Below, piece after piece: positions 8,867-17,446 of a stretch of 64,000 nucleotides of DNA. Each line of letters starts with the position of its first letter. The first letter of the stretch is position 1. The position numbers were made by a program, and so were the translations under genes. The stretch lies in contig JACKLF010000007.1 of assembly GCA_024236055.1 (NCBI GenBank), positions 62,001-126,000 on the forward strand, read 5' to 3'. The notes beneath the pieces were generated by a model, which worked only from the letters and a program-made list of their open reading frames with translations, did not search any database and was not told the origin of the DNA. This DNA is from Alphaproteobacteria bacterium. GTDB taxonomy: Bacteria > Pseudomonadota > Alphaproteobacteria > Micropepsales > Micropepsaceae.

Positions 8867-9853
8867 TTGACCGATATCAGCTTGACCCAGACCAACGCCG
8901 ATTTTGCCGCCCGCGCCGAAACCGCCCGCAAGGCCGGGGCCGGCGACACCCGTTTCCGCCTGGTCGCGCTGGGCGCGGCCTTTGTGGTGGTGCTGGTCTT
9001 TGCCGGGGTGATCATCTCGCTGCTGGCCGGCGCGATGCCCGCAATCAAGGCCTTCGGTCTGTCCTTTGTCTGGACCGAGGCCTGGAGCCCCACCGAAGAG
9101 GAATTCGGCGCCCTCGCCTCGGTTTACGGCACGCTGGTGACCTCGTTCCTGGCCATGCTGATCGCGGTGCCGGTGGGCATCGGCATCGCCATTTTCCTGA
9201 CCGAGCTTTGCCCGCGCATGCTGCGCCGGCCCATCGCCATCGCCATCGAGCTGTTGGCGGGCATCCCCTCCATCATCTACGGCATCTGGGGCCTGTTCGT
9301 CTTCGCTCCCTGGTTCCAGGCCAATTTCGAGATGCCGATCATCGAGGCGACCGACGGCATCCCTGTCATCGGAACACTGTTCGGTGGCGCGCCCTACGGC
9401 ATCGGCGTCTTCACCGCCAGCATCATCCTGTCGATCATGATCCTGCCCTTCATCTCGGCGGTCACGCGCGACGTGTTCGAAACCGTGCCCAGCGTGCTGA
9501 AGGAGGCCGCCTATGGCCTGGGCTGCACCACCTGGGAAGTGATGTGGCGCATCTGCCTGCCCTATACCCGCACCGGCGTGGTGGGCGGGGGCATGCTGGC
9601 GCTGGGCCGCGCCCTGGGCGAGACCATGGCGGTGACCTTCGTCATCGGCAACGCGCACAATATCGACGCCTCGCTGTTCTCGCCGGGCACCACCATCTCG
9701 GCCACCATCGCCAATGAGTTCACCGAGGCCACGGGCGACCTCTACACCTCTTCGCTGATCGCCATGGGCCTGATCCTGTTCGTCATCACCTTCATCGTAT
9801 TGGCCAGCGCCCAGTTGATGCTGCGCACACTGGAGCGGAGGCAGGGCAAATGA
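8867..9853 (+). CDS. pstC: Phosphate ABC transporter permease PstC
   Basis: 328 aa. One of the two membrane subunits of the high-affinity phosphate importer in the inner membrane. Six hydrophobic helices are visible, along with the binding-protein-dependent permease EAA-like loop around EAAYGLGCTTWEVMWRI. The N-terminal cytoplasmic tail of about 28 residues is followed by a first helix and the SFVWTEAWSP periplasmic stretch typical of PstC. The start is TTG at 8867, with GGGA about 8 bases upstream; no ATG precedes the conserved region. The stop overlaps the pstA start (ATGA). The phosphate-binding protein gene pstS is not upstream, where a kinase gene diverges. Confidence 0.95.
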   Translation: MTDISLTQTNADFAARAETARKAGAGDTRFRLVALGAAFVVVLVFAGVIISLLAGAMPAIKAFGLSFVWTEAWSPTEEEFGALASVYGTLVTSFLAMLIAVPVGIGIAIFLTELCPRMLRRPIAIAIELLAGIPSIIYGIWGLFVFAPWFQANFEMPIIEATDGIPVIGTLFGGAPYGIGVFTASIILSIMILPFISAVTRDVFETVPSVLKEAAYGLGCTTWEVMWRICLPYTRTGVVGGGMLALGRALGETMAVTFVIGNAHNIDASLFSPGTTISATIANEFTEATGDLYTSSLIAMGLILFVITFIVLASAQLMLRTLERRQGK

Positions 9854-10710
9854 GTGCTCCCAGGCTTGCCAATCCGGGTCTGTACATGCGCCGGCGTTTC
9901 GCCAATGCCAGCTTCATCGTGCTGTCGATCGCCGCGGCCGCGTTCGGCCTGGTCTGGCTGACGCTGATCCTCTACGCGCTGCTGCAGGAAGGCATCACCG
10001 CCTTCGGTCCGCACATCTTCACCATGCCCACCCCGCCGCCGGGGATGGAGGGCGGGCTTTCCAACGCCATCTGGGGCAGCGTGGTGATGAGCGTGCTGGC
10101 GGTCGCGGCCGGCACCCCGATCGGCCTCTATGCCGGGACCTGGCTGGCCGAATATGGCCGCCATCACCGCCTGGCTTTCTATGTGCGCTTCGTCAACGAC
10201 ATCCTTCTGTCGGCGCCGTCCATCGTCATCGGCCTGTTCGTCTATGAGGTGGTGGTGGTGCGGATGGGCCATTTCTCGGCCATCGCCGGCGCCGTCGCGC
10301 TGACCGTGATCGTGATCCCCGTGGTGGTGCGCACCACCGAAAACATGCTGCTGCTGGTGCCCAACGGCCTGCGCGAAGCGGCCACCGCGCTGGGCGCACC
10401 GCGCAGCTTCGTCATCAAGTCTGTGACCTGGAAGGCGGCCCGCGCCGGCATCATGACCGGCGTGCTGCTGGCCGTCGCCCGCATCTCGGGCGAGACCGCG
10501 CCCCTGCTGTTCACCTCGCTGGGCAACAACTTCTCGTCCTCGGACCTGACCCAGCCGATGGACTCGCTGCCCACCCGCATCTTCAACTTCGCCATGTCGC
10601 CCTATGACGACTGGCACGCCCTGGCCTGGGCAGGCGCATTCCTGGTCACCGCCACCGTGCTGGCGCTGTCGATCATCGCCCGGCTCCTCGAAAAGAAACA
10701 ACGGACATGA
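9850..10710 (+). CDS. pstA: Phosphate ABC transporter permease PstA
   Basis: 286 aa, the second membrane subunit of the phosphate importer, with six hydrophobic segments. The conserved coupling loop is GLREAATALGAPRSFVIKSVTW, and a late motif ARISGETAPLLFTSLGNN is typical of PstA. It overlaps pstC by ATGA at the start and pstB by ATGA at the stop, so the three subunits are made from one coupled mRNA. Length and motifs are normal for the family and nothing appears missing. Confidence 0.95.
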   Translation: MSAPRLANPGLYMRRRFANASFIVLSIAAAAFGLVWLTLILYALLQEGITAFGPHIFTMPTPPPGMEGGLSNAIWGSVVMSVLAVAAGTPIGLYAGTWLAEYGRHHRLAFYVRFVNDILLSAPSIVIGLFVYEVVVVRMGHFSAIAGAVALTVIVIPVVVRTTENMLLLVPNGLREAATALGAPRSFVIKSVTWKAARAGIMTGVLLAVARISGETAPLLFTSLGNNFSSSDLTQPMDSLPTRIFNFAMSPYDDWHALAWAGAFLVTATVLALSIIARLLEKKQRT

Positions 10711-11525
10711 CGCACATGGATACCAGTGTGATGGAACAGAACGGAACGCAGAAGGCCAATGGCCGCAGCGCCGACGAGGTCAAGATCGACATCCGCGACC
10801 TCAGCTTCTTCTATGGCGACTTCAAGTCGCTGAAGAACATCTCGCTGCCGCTGATGGACCGCAAGGTCACCGCCTTCATCGGCCCGTCGGGCTGCGGCAA
10901 GTCCACCCTGCTGCGCGCCATCAACCGCATATTCGAACTTTATCCCGCCCAGCGCGCCGAGGGCGAAATCATGATGGATGGCGAGAACATCCTGAAGGTG
11001 AAGGACCTCAACCTGCTGCGCGCGCGCATCGGCATGGTGTTCCAGAAGCCCACGCCCTTCCCCATGTCGATCTACGACAACATCGCCTTCGGCATTAAGC
11101 TGTATGAGCGCATTCCCAAATCCGAAATGGACGGTCGCGTGGAATCGGCCCTGCAGCGCGCCGCGCTGTGGACCGAGGTGAAGGACAAGCTGAACGCGTC
11201 CGGCCTGTCGCTTTCGGGCGGCCAGCAGCAGCGCCTGTGCATCGCCCGCTCGGTGGCGACGCGTCCCGAAGTGATCCTGCTGGACGAGCCCTGTTCGGCG
11301 CTGGACCCGATCTCGACCGCCAAGGTCGAAGAGCTGATCGAGGAACTGGCGAACGACTATACGATCGTGATCGTCACCCACAACATGCAGCAGGCCAGCC
11401 GCGCCAGCGACTTCACCGCCTTCATGTATCTGGGCGAGCTGGTCGAATATGGCCCGACCGAGCAGATCTTCACCGCGCCTTCGAACAAGAAGACCGAGCA
11501 GTACATCACGGGGCGTTTTGGCTGA
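10707..11525 (+). CDS. pstB: Phosphate ABC transporter ATPase PstB
   Basis: 272 aa. Walker A is GPSGCGKST, the Q-loop region is GMVFQKPTPFPMS, the signature is LSGGQQQR and Walker B with catalytic Glu is VILLDEPCSALDP; the switch His is in IVTHNMQQA. The PTPFPMS and EYGPTEQIF segments identify PstB among ABC ATPases. An N-terminal extension of about 25 residues precedes the domain; an internal ATG four codons in could also serve. In many bacteria phoU and phoB/phoR follow, but here a double-hairpin repeat follows instead and the next gene is convergent. Confidence 0.96.
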   Translation: MTHMDTSVMEQNGTQKANGRSADEVKIDIRDLSFFYGDFKSLKNISLPLMDRKVTAFIGPSGCGKSTLLRAINRIFELYPAQRAEGEIMMDGENILKVKDLNLLRARIGMVFQKPTPFPMSIYDNIAFGIKLYERIPKSEMDGRVESALQRAALWTEVKDKLNASGLSLSGGQQQRLCIARSVATRPEVILLDEPCSALDPISTAKVEELIEELANDYTIVIVTHNMQQASRASDFTAFMYLGELVEYGPTEQIFTAPSNKKTEQYITGRFG

Positions 11526-11620
11526 CCCCCTCCGGTTTCAGCTTCCTCTCGCTTGCTTCGCTCCGCTCGATCGCTGAAACCACCTCCCCCTTGGATGCGC
11601 TTGCGCGCATAAGGGGGAGG
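11525..11620 (-). repeat. Double-hairpin palindromic element, copy 1
   Basis: Reading the minus strand, a CCTCCCCCTT...AAGGGGGAGG hairpin (10-bp stem, with an inner ATGCGC/GCGCAT stem) is followed by a larger hairpin with GGTTTCAGC/GCTGAAACC arms (11573-11581 and 11534-11542), and then the GGAGGGGGT end. It shares the GATCGAG...GAGAGGAAG inner arm with the hemD copy at 56.4 kb. It begins at the pstB stop codon and separates convergent genes, so its transcript hairpins may also end the pst mRNA. No protein is encoded. Confidence 0.75.
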
Positions 11621-11652
11621 CGGGCCTGTGCTTTGAGTCTAGGGTCGCCTAA

Positions 11653-13200
11653 TCAGACGTAATCCGCCGCGACTGTTTCATCCGCCACGGCGCCGCCCTT
11701 GGGCAGCAGCAGGTGCAGGATGCCCGTGACCGCGACGTTCAGCACCAGGGCGCTCAGCGCGGCATAGCAGGGCACCGTCCAGCCGAAGATGTGCAGCGGA
11801 TAGACCGACCCGGCAAAGCCCAGCGCCGCCACCATCGCGGTGCCGGTGCCAATGCCCGCCGCCCAGCCCGCCAGCAGCGCCCAGGGGTTCAGCCGCACAT
11901 ACAGCGCCAGCAGAACCGCCGGCACGGTCTGGCAGATCCAGATGCCGCCCAGCAGCTGAAGCTGGATGGCATAGCTGGTGTCGATCTCCAGCACGAAGAA
12001 CAGCGCGCCCAGCTTGGCCAGGAAGGCCACGGTCTTGGCCATCTTCGCCTCGGTGGCGGGCGCGCAGTCCGGCGCGATCCAGCCCTTGTAGATGTTGCGG
12101 GTGAAAAGGTTGCCGCAGGCGATCGCCATGATCGAGGCGGGCATCAGCGCGCCGATGGCGATGGCGGCAAAGGCGAAGCCCGCGAACCAGGACGGGAACA
12201 TGTGCAGGAACAGCGCGGGCACCGCGAAGTTCGCCTTGAAGGCGGCAAAACCCGCGGCGAACTCCGGCATCTTGTCCACGCCCGCCGCCAGCGCCATGTA
12301 GCCAAGCAGCGCGATCAGCGCCAGCGCCACCGAATAGGCGGGCAGCACGATGGCGTTGCGCCGGATGACATGGCGGCTGGACGACGACAGCAGCCCCGTC
12401 ACCGAATGCGGATACAGGAACAGCGCCAGCAGCGAGCCCGCCGCCAGGGTGACATAGGCAAAGCCTGCCCCCAGGCTGTGCTCGGGCGCCGGCGCCAGGG
12501 TCAGCTTCTCCGCCGGCATGGCCGCGAAGATGTTGGCATAGCCGCCCAGCTTGGCGGGGATGATGATGATCGCCGCCAGCACGGTGATATAGACCAGCAG
12601 GTCCTTGACCACCGCGATCAGCGCGGTGCCGCGCAGGCCCGACGTGTAGGTAAAGCCCGCCAGCGCGGCGAAGGCCACGATCAGCGGCACCGACACCTGG
12701 CCCAGAAGCGGCACGGCGATTTCGTAGTTCATGCCGATGGCGGCGAACACCACCTGCATGCCCACAAGCTGCAGGGCGATATAGGGCAGCACCGCCACGA
12801 TGCCGGTCACCGCGATGGCCAGCGACAGGCCGCGATGGCCAAAGCGGCCCTGCACGAAGTCGGCGGCGGTGATGTAGCCGTGGCGGTGCGCGACCGACCA
12901 CAGGCGCGGGAAGGCCAGGAACAGCACCGGATACATCAGTGAGGCGTAGGGCACGGCGAAGAAGCCGGTCGCGCCCGCTCCGAACATCAGCGCCGGCACG
13001 GCGATGAAGGTGTAGGCGGTATAAAGGTCGCCGCCCAAAAGGAACCAGGTGATCAGCGTGCCGAAGCTGCGCCCGCCCAGACCCCATTCATGAAGCTGGG
13101 ACAAATCGCCCGCGCGCCAGCGCGCGCCGAACAGGCCCAGGATGGCGACAAGCACGAACAGGGCGACGAAAACGCCAATGGTGACGGGATTGGCGCTCAT
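11653..13200 (-). CDS. Sodium:solute symporter, MctP-like monocarboxylate transporter
   Basis: 515 aa with about 13 hydrophobic segments. The N-terminus VALFVLVAILGLFGARWR, followed by EWGLGGRSFGTLITWFLLGGDLYTAYTFIAVP, matches the SSS (solute:sodium symporter) family, closest in feel to rhizobial MctP, which carries lactate, pyruvate and alanine. The start is ATG at 13200, which overlaps the stop of the upstream small membrane protein (ATGA); a longer upstream reading frame would run antisense into that gene's frame. The substrate is inferred from family only; monocarboxylates are the best guess. Confidence 0.88.
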   Translation of the reverse strand: MSANPVTIGVFVALFVLVAILGLFGARWRAGDLSQLHEWGLGGRSFGTLITWFLLGGDLYTAYTFIAVPALMFGAGATGFFAVPYASLMYPVLFLAFPRLWSVAHRHGYITAADFVQGRFGHRGLSLAIAVTGIVAVLPYIALQLVGMQVVFAAIGMNYEIAVPLLGQVSVPLIVAFAALAGFTYTSGLRGTALIAVVKDLLVYITVLAAIIIIPAKLGGYANIFAAMPAEKLTLAPAPEHSLGAGFAYVTLAAGSLLALFLYPHSVTGLLSSSSRHVIRRNAIVLPAYSVALALIALLGYMALAAGVDKMPEFAAGFAAFKANFAVPALFLHMFPSWFAGFAFAAIAIGALMPASIMAIACGNLFTRNIYKGWIAPDCAPATEAKMAKTVAFLAKLGALFFVLEIDTSYAIQLQLLGGIWICQTVPAVLLALYVRLNPWALLAGWAAGIGTGTAMVAALGFAGSVYPLHIFGWTVPCYAALSALVLNVAVTGILHLLLPKGGAVADETVAADYV

Positions 13201-13406
13201 TTGCCGCGACCTTCCTGGTGAAAATAGACCGGCACGATGCAAACGGCGGTCAGGATCACCCAAAGGATCTGCCACCAGTAGAAGAAGGGAATGCCCAGCA
13301 CTTCCGGTTCGATGCTGTTGTAGAAAGGCACGCAGAAATACGCCGCATATGGAATCAGCAGCATCAGATAGACCGGATGGAATTTCCGGCTTGGCCCCTT
13401 GTTCAT
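13197..13406 (-). CDS. DUF3311 small membrane protein, symporter partner
   Basis: 69 aa with two hydrophobic helices (about residues 12-28 and 42-62) separated by a short loop FYNSIEPEVLGIPFFYWWQ, the recognisable core of DUF3311. These small proteins are commonly encoded immediately before SSS-type symporters and are thought to assist or form a subunit with them. Here the stop codon overlaps the symporter start (ATGA), supporting fixed stoichiometric production. The function is otherwise unproved. Confidence 0.85.
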   Translation of the reverse strand: MNKGPSRKFHPVYLMLLIPYAAYFCVPFYNSIEPEVLGIPFFYWWQILWVILTAVCIVPVYFHQEGRGK

Positions 13407-13469
13407 TGTCGCCCCTTCAAGACTTTCGAATGTTCGTGCGCCGCGCGCTGCGGCCCAGTTGTGGTTGTT

Positions 13470-14030
13470 CTATTTGGACGGCGGAACGAAGTCCTGCCCC
13501 TCGGCCGGCCTGGATGGATCGGCCGGCACATAGCGGGTGGAGGTCATCGGTCCCTCGCCCACCAGCATGATGATGCACGGGCCCGTCTCGGCCTTCGCGC
13601 CGTCCCAGTGGATGGTGTTGGCCACGTCGGTGACGAAAGTGCCCGCCGGAATGGGATACATCTTGTCCGGATCGTAGTGGGTGCTGGACGACACCCACCA
13701 GCTTCCCGACACGACATAGACATAGCGGTCGGTGGAATGGAAATGCGGCCGCGAATTGTGGCCCGGCTCCCACTTGATCAGCACGCCATAGATGCCGGGT
13801 TTGCTGGAATCGCCGAACAGCGGCGCGCTGCATTCGCCGTTGCCGCACTTCCAGGGAATATCCTTGCCGAACACCATCGGAATATGGCTGGGGTCGGGCA
13901 AAGGCTGGCTGGTCTTGGGCGGGCCCTGGTTCAGAAGCTGCGCCTGGGTTTCGGCGCGCGCGGGCACAGAAACGGCGGCCAGGGCAACGGCGGTCAGCAG
14001 GCCGCAGGCCAGAAGAGCAGTCGGGCGCAT
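13470..14030 (-). CDS. Secreted cupin domain protein (paralogue 1)
   Basis: 186 aa with a Sec signal peptide ending near ARA (residues 1-26). A single cupin barrel follows: HSRPHFHSTDRYVYVVSG-type metal motif (seen as SRPHFHSTDRYVYVVSGSWW) and a second strand with NTIHWDGAKAE. It is about 40% like the next gene upstream in the same positions, including WWVSS and HWDGA, so the two arose by tandem duplication. A Cys pair, KCGNGEC, occurs near residue 63. The enzymatic role is unknown; periplasmic cupins of this type are often annotated only as cupin 2 proteins. Confidence 0.85.
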   Translation of the reverse strand: MRPTALLACGLLTAVALAAVSVPARAETQAQLLNQGPPKTSQPLPDPSHIPMVFGKDIPWKCGNGECSAPLFGDSSKPGIYGVLIKWEPGHNSRPHFHSTDRYVYVVSGSWWVSSSTHYDPDKMYPIPAGTFVTDVANTIHWDGAKAETGPCIIMLVGEGPMTSTRYVPADPSRPAEGQDFVPPSK

Positions 14031-14112
14031 GACAATTCCTCCGCAGCTGGAGATCGGGCAGCAAACAAATGCGCCGCCGCGGGGCCGGCCCGCGACGGCG
14101 CATTCAACAATC

Positions 14113-14643
14113 CTACTTCTTGGGCTTGCCGTTCTCGTCGACCTGAACGGTGGTGTTGGGGCCAGTGCCCGACAGGATCAGCACCGCCGGTTCCTTTTCA
14201 CCGGTTCGCGCGCCGTCCCAGTGGATGGCGTTCAGCTCGTCGACCGCCACGCTGCCGGCCCGCACCGGATAGGTGGTGCGCTCGTCATAGACCTTGCTGG
14301 TCGAAACCCACCAGGTGCCCGAAATCACATAGGCCCAGCGCACATTGTTGTGATAGTGCGGCTTGGAGAAGTGGCCCGGATACCATTTGTACATGACGGT
14401 ATAGGGCCCCGGCTTGTCGGGATCGCCATACAGGAAACAGGTTTCCTGCACGCCCTTCTTTCCGGTGCACTTGATGTCCTTGGCCAGCGTCACCGGCACC
14501 TGGGACGGATCGGGCTTGGGCCCGATGGGATCGTTGACGGTGGTGCCGATCTTGGGGTCACTTTGGGCCAGGGCCACGACGCCCAGGCCAGCGGCGCCCG
14601 CCGCGACCACGGCGCCGACAAGAATTTTCGCGAGCGAATGCAT
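14113..14643 (-). CDS. Secreted cupin domain protein (paralogue 2)
   Basis: 176 aa, with an N-terminal signal peptide (MHSLAKILVGAVVAAGAAGLG, cleavage near ALA). The cupin metal motif is KPHYHNNVRWAYVISG, the second motif is NAIHWDGART. It shares with the downstream paralogue the order PDPSxxP, two cysteines (KCTGKKGVQETC here), the YKWYPGH strand and WWVS. The two genes lie 82 bp apart on the same strand and are probably co-transcribed. The function is not assigned; it is likely a periplasmic metal-dependent binding or isomerase-type protein. Confidence 0.85.
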   Translation of the reverse strand: MHSLAKILVGAVVAAGAAGLGVVALAQSDPKIGTTVNDPIGPKPDPSQVPVTLAKDIKCTGKKGVQETCFLYGDPDKPGPYTVMYKWYPGHFSKPHYHNNVRWAYVISGTWWVSTSKVYDERTTYPVRAGSVAVDELNAIHWDGARTGEKEPAVLILSGTGPNTTVQVDENGKPKK

Positions 14644-14779
14644 GATGTTTCTCCCGGTTTTATGACCGGGATGATAGGCGGGAAGCCGCCGCCCTCACAA
14701 GCAAAGCCGGGCGCAGCTCTCATTCTTTGAGGCCGAGCCGCCTTCGCGCGTGCAGCAAAAAGCCGGCCACGGGGCGCCG

Positions 14780-15232
14780 TCAATGCGCGCGCGAAATCCG
14801 TGCGGGCCGCCGGCGGCGTTTGCGCGGCCGGGCGGGCTTGGCCGCGGCGCGGCGCTCGCAGCTGTCACGCAGCGCCTCCACCTCCTCCTCGGTCAGCTTC
14901 TCGATCCCGACAAAGCCATTGTCGGCCTGGCGCACCGCCCGCAGCAGTTCGTCCAGCTTGACCTGCACCGCCGCCCCGTCGCGGTTCTGCGTGTTCTGGA
15001 TCAGGAACACCATCAGGAAGGTGATGATGGTGGTGCTGGTATTGATGATCAGCTGCCAGGTGTCGGAATAGCCGAAGACCGGTCCGGTCACCGCCCATGC
15101 CACGATGATCAGGCAGCACAGGACAAAGGTCGCCGGATGGCCGCTGGCATGGGCCACGCTGTTGGCGAAGACGCCAAAGCCCCGCGCCAGGGGACCGGGA
15201 TGGCAGGATGGTTTCCGGGCGCGGGGTGACAT
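14780..15232 (-). CDS. Low-affinity iron permease family protein
   Basis: 150 aa. Two hydrophobic helices (about residues 33-53 and 60-82) hold the family features FANSVAHASGHPATF and IINTSTTIITFLMVFLIQNTQNRD. These are diagnostic of the bacterial proteins related to yeast Fet4 low-affinity Fe(II) permease. A conserved cytoplasmic segment, KLDELLRAVRQADNGFVGIEKLTEEE, follows. The C-terminal 25 residues are an Arg/Lys-rich tail. Iron transport by the bacterial members is not well established. The start ATG at 15232 has no strong ribosome site. Confidence 0.88.
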   Translation of the reverse strand: MSPRARKPSCHPGPLARGFGVFANSVAHASGHPATFVLCCLIIVAWAVTGPVFGYSDTWQLIINTSTTIITFLMVFLIQNTQNRDGAAVQVKLDELLRAVRQADNGFVGIEKLTEEEVEALRDSCERRAAAKPARPRKRRRRPARISRAH

Positions 15233-15262
15233 GGTGGTTGGGGATGGTTATCCGGTTGGGGT

Positions 15263-15484
15263 TCAGGCGGAACGGCGGCTGACAAAGACCAGGCCCACGC
15301 CCGCGATCACCGCGGCGATGCCGGCGGCGGTGGGAATCCAGACGTTATGGTCTTCCTCGGCCTGGATATGCACGGGGCCGATATCGGCGACACTCTTGGT
15401 CTCGGTCCAATGCACCGAGCGGAAAATCAGGCCGCCGATCCCGGCGACAATCAGCACCAAACCCACGATGGCGATCGGTTTCAT
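15263..15484 (-). CDS. Small two-helix membrane protein (DUF3185-like)
   Basis: 73 aa from the ATG at 15484, chosen because AGGAG lies eight bases upstream and the longer frame is not coding-like. It begins with a hydrophobic helix (MKPIAIVGLVLIVAGIGGLI). A short soluble segment with DIGPVHIQAEEDHN follows, then a second helix ending in VFVSRRSA. The layout is that of the DUF3185 family of inner-membrane proteins, whose function is unknown. It lies on the same strand as the iron permease-like gene, 30 bp downstream of it, and may be co-transcribed. Confidence 0.7.
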   Translation of the reverse strand: MKPIAIVGLVLIVAGIGGLIFRSVHWTETKSVADIGPVHIQAEEDHNVWIPTAAGIAAVIAGVGLVFVSRRSA

Positions 15485-15578
15485 CACGGCTCTCCTGCAA
15501 ATCACGCGGCGCCGGATGACGCCGTCCTGGAATGGACAGATAACGGCAGGATGATGGCTCTGGTTCCCGTCGACGGCC

Positions 15579-17096
15579 TCAGCCCGACGGATGCACGATC
15601 CGGCGATAGGACAGCGCCTCTGCCACATGGGCGCGGGCGACGGTATCGGCACCGGCAAGGTCGGCGATGGTGCGCGCCACCTTCAGCACCCGGTGATAGC
15701 CGCGCGCTGACAGCCGCATCCGTTCCGCCGCCTCGGTCAGCAGCTTGACGCCCGCCTCATCGGGCCGGGCCACCGCGTCCAGCAACTCGCCTTCGGCTTC
15801 GGCATTGGTGCGGATGGGGTGATCCTTGAAGCGTTCGCGCTGGACGCTCCGCGCCGCGCCGACGCGCGCGGCCACCTCGGCGCTGCCTTCGGCGGGTGGC
15901 GGCAGCGCAAGATCGGCGGCCGACACGGCGGCGACATCGACATGAATGTCGATGCGGTCGAACAGCGGGCCGGAAATGCGCGACTGGTAATCGGCGGCGC
16001 ATTTGGGCGCGCGCCCGCAGGCCTGTGCGGGATCGGAAAGATAGCCGCAGCGGCACGGGTTCATTGCCGCCACCAGTTGAAAGCGCGCGGGATAGCGCAG
16101 ATGGGCGTTGGCGCGCGCCACCACCGCCTCGCCCGTTTCGATCGGCTGGCGCAAACTGTCCAGCACGGCGCGGGCGAATTCCGGCAGCTCGTCCAGGAAC
16201 AGCACCCCCAGATGCGCCAGCGACACCTCGCCCGGCCGCACTTTCAAACCGCCGCCCACCAGCGCCGCCATGGATGCGGAATGGTGCGGATTGCGGAAGG
16301 GGCGATTGCGGCTGATCGCGCCCTCTTCCAGGGCGCCGGCCAGCGACTGGATCATGCTGATCTCCAGTGCCTCGCGCGCATCCAGCGGCGGAAGCAAGCC
16401 GGGCAGGCGCGCCGCCATCATCGACTTGCCCGCACCGGGCGGGCCGATCATCAAAAGGTTGTGGCCGCCCGCGGCGGCGATCTCCAGCGCGCGCTTGGCG
16501 ATCTCCTGGCCCTTCACGTCCTTCAGGTCGGGGGCGGCGCGCGGGCCTTCCGACACCTTGGGCTGGGGCGGCGACAGCACGCTGGCGCCCTTCATGTGAT
16601 TGACCAGCGCGATCAGTGACGGGGCGGCCAGAATGTCGATCGCCCCGGCAAAGGCGGCCTCCGCGCCATTGGCCGCCGGACAGATCAGCCCGCGCCCCTG
16701 CTCGGATGCCGCCAGCGCCGCGGGCAGCACGCCGGTGACCGGGGTGATCGCCGCATCCAGCGACAGCTCGCCCAGCGCCACGAAGTTCGCCATCTCGCTG
16801 GCCGGCAGCACCCCCATCGCCGCCAGCAGGCCCAGCGCGATGGGCAGGTCGTAGTGCGAGCCTTCCTTGGGCAGGTCGGCGGGCGCCAGGTTCACGGTGA
16901 TGCGCTTGAAGGGCAGCGCCAGGCCGATGGCCGACAGGGCGGCGCGCACCCGCTCGCGGCTTTCGGCCACGGCCTTGTCGGCCAGACCGACGACATTGAA
17001 CTGCCCCCCGCCCGACTCGGAAATATGCACCTGAACGTCGACTTCGCGGGCTTCGATGCCCTGAAAGGCGACGGTGTAGACATGCGCGACGGTCAT
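15579..17096 (-). CDS. comM: YifB/ComM family Mg-chelatase-like AAA+ ATPase
   Basis: 505 aa, the normal length. In Vibrio and relatives ComM is a hexameric helicase that helps branch migration during natural transformation. It has an N-terminal LonC-like domain (ESGGGQFNVVGLADKAVAESRERV region), Walker A GPPGAGKSMMAARLPG, Walker B LFLDELPEF and a late zinc-type cysteine cluster (NPCRCGY...ACGRAPKC). The C-terminal part carries the YHRVLKVARTIADL motif. The first 16 codons are duplicated just upstream in a short ORF whose stop overlaps this start (ATGA). The ATG sits inside a 17-bp inverted repeat (17042-17058 with 17093-17109), which could fold over the start region. Confidence 0.93.
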   Translation of the reverse strand: MTVAHVYTVAFQGIEAREVDVQVHISESGGGQFNVVGLADKAVAESRERVRAALSAIGLALPFKRITVNLAPADLPKEGSHYDLPIALGLLAAMGVLPASEMANFVALGELSLDAAITPVTGVLPAALAASEQGRGLICPAANGAEAAFAGAIDILAAPSLIALVNHMKGASVLSPPQPKVSEGPRAAPDLKDVKGQEIAKRALEIAAAGGHNLLMIGPPGAGKSMMAARLPGLLPPLDAREALEISMIQSLAGALEEGAISRNRPFRNPHHSASMAALVGGGLKVRPGEVSLAHLGVLFLDELPEFARAVLDSLRQPIETGEAVVARANAHLRYPARFQLVAAMNPCRCGYLSDPAQACGRAPKCAADYQSRISGPLFDRIDIHVDVAAVSAADLALPPPAEGSAEVAARVGAARSVQRERFKDHPIRTNAEAEGELLDAVARPDEAGVKLLTEAAERMRLSARGYHRVLKVARTIADLAGADTVARAHVAEALSYRRIVHPSG

Positions 17097-17224
17097 CGAA
17101 GCCCGCGAAGGTTCATGTGGTCGCGCCGGACGGTCCTGCGCCGCTGTGCGGCTCCGGATCGCCGGACGCTCCTGCGAGCTTCAATGCCCTGAAAAACGAC
17201 GGTGTAGACGTGTGCGACGGTCAT
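17093..17224 (-). CDS. Short leader ORF repeating the comM N-terminus
   Basis: A 43-residue frame starting at ATG 17224. Its first 16 codons (MTVAHVYTVVFQGIEA) match the first 16 of comM with one amino acid change (V for A at position 10). The 48 bp (17177-17224 against 17049-17096) differ at six bases, five of them third codon positions that leave the residue unchanged. It then runs into an Arg-rich tail unrelated to comM and stops with a TGA overlapping the comM ATG (ATGA). It may be an old integration-site scar or a translated coupling leader. Whether it is translated is unknown. Confidence 0.5.
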   Translation of the reverse strand: MTVAHVYTVVFQGIEARRSVRRSGAAQRRRTVRRDHMNLRGLR

Positions 17225-17403
17225 GAAAAAGCCAGCCCCGCGCCAACTTGGCATCAGGCACGGCGGGCGTCCACGGCCAAATGCCCCCAATTCGCCCCGA
17301 TTTCGCCGCTAACCCCTTCGCAGTGCAGCATATTTTGTTGCGCCCGGGGCCGGAACAAAGGTTGCGCCCCCGGCATTTCCTGACATACTCGGATACAAGT
17401 CGA

Positions 17404-17423
17404 CAAACTTTGCGACAAGTTTG
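17404..17423. promoter_or_regulatory. Inverted repeat before small membrane protein gene
   Basis: CAAACTT (17404-17410) and AAGTTTG (17417-17423) form a perfect 7-bp inverted repeat with a 6-bp spacer. It lies 23 bp upstream of the ATG at 17447, just before the AGGAGG ribosome site. It could be an operator or an mRNA hairpin controlling the small gene. No protein partner is recognised. Confidence 0.35.
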
Positions 17424-17446
17424 GTTTTGCCAGCAGGAGGGGCCCC

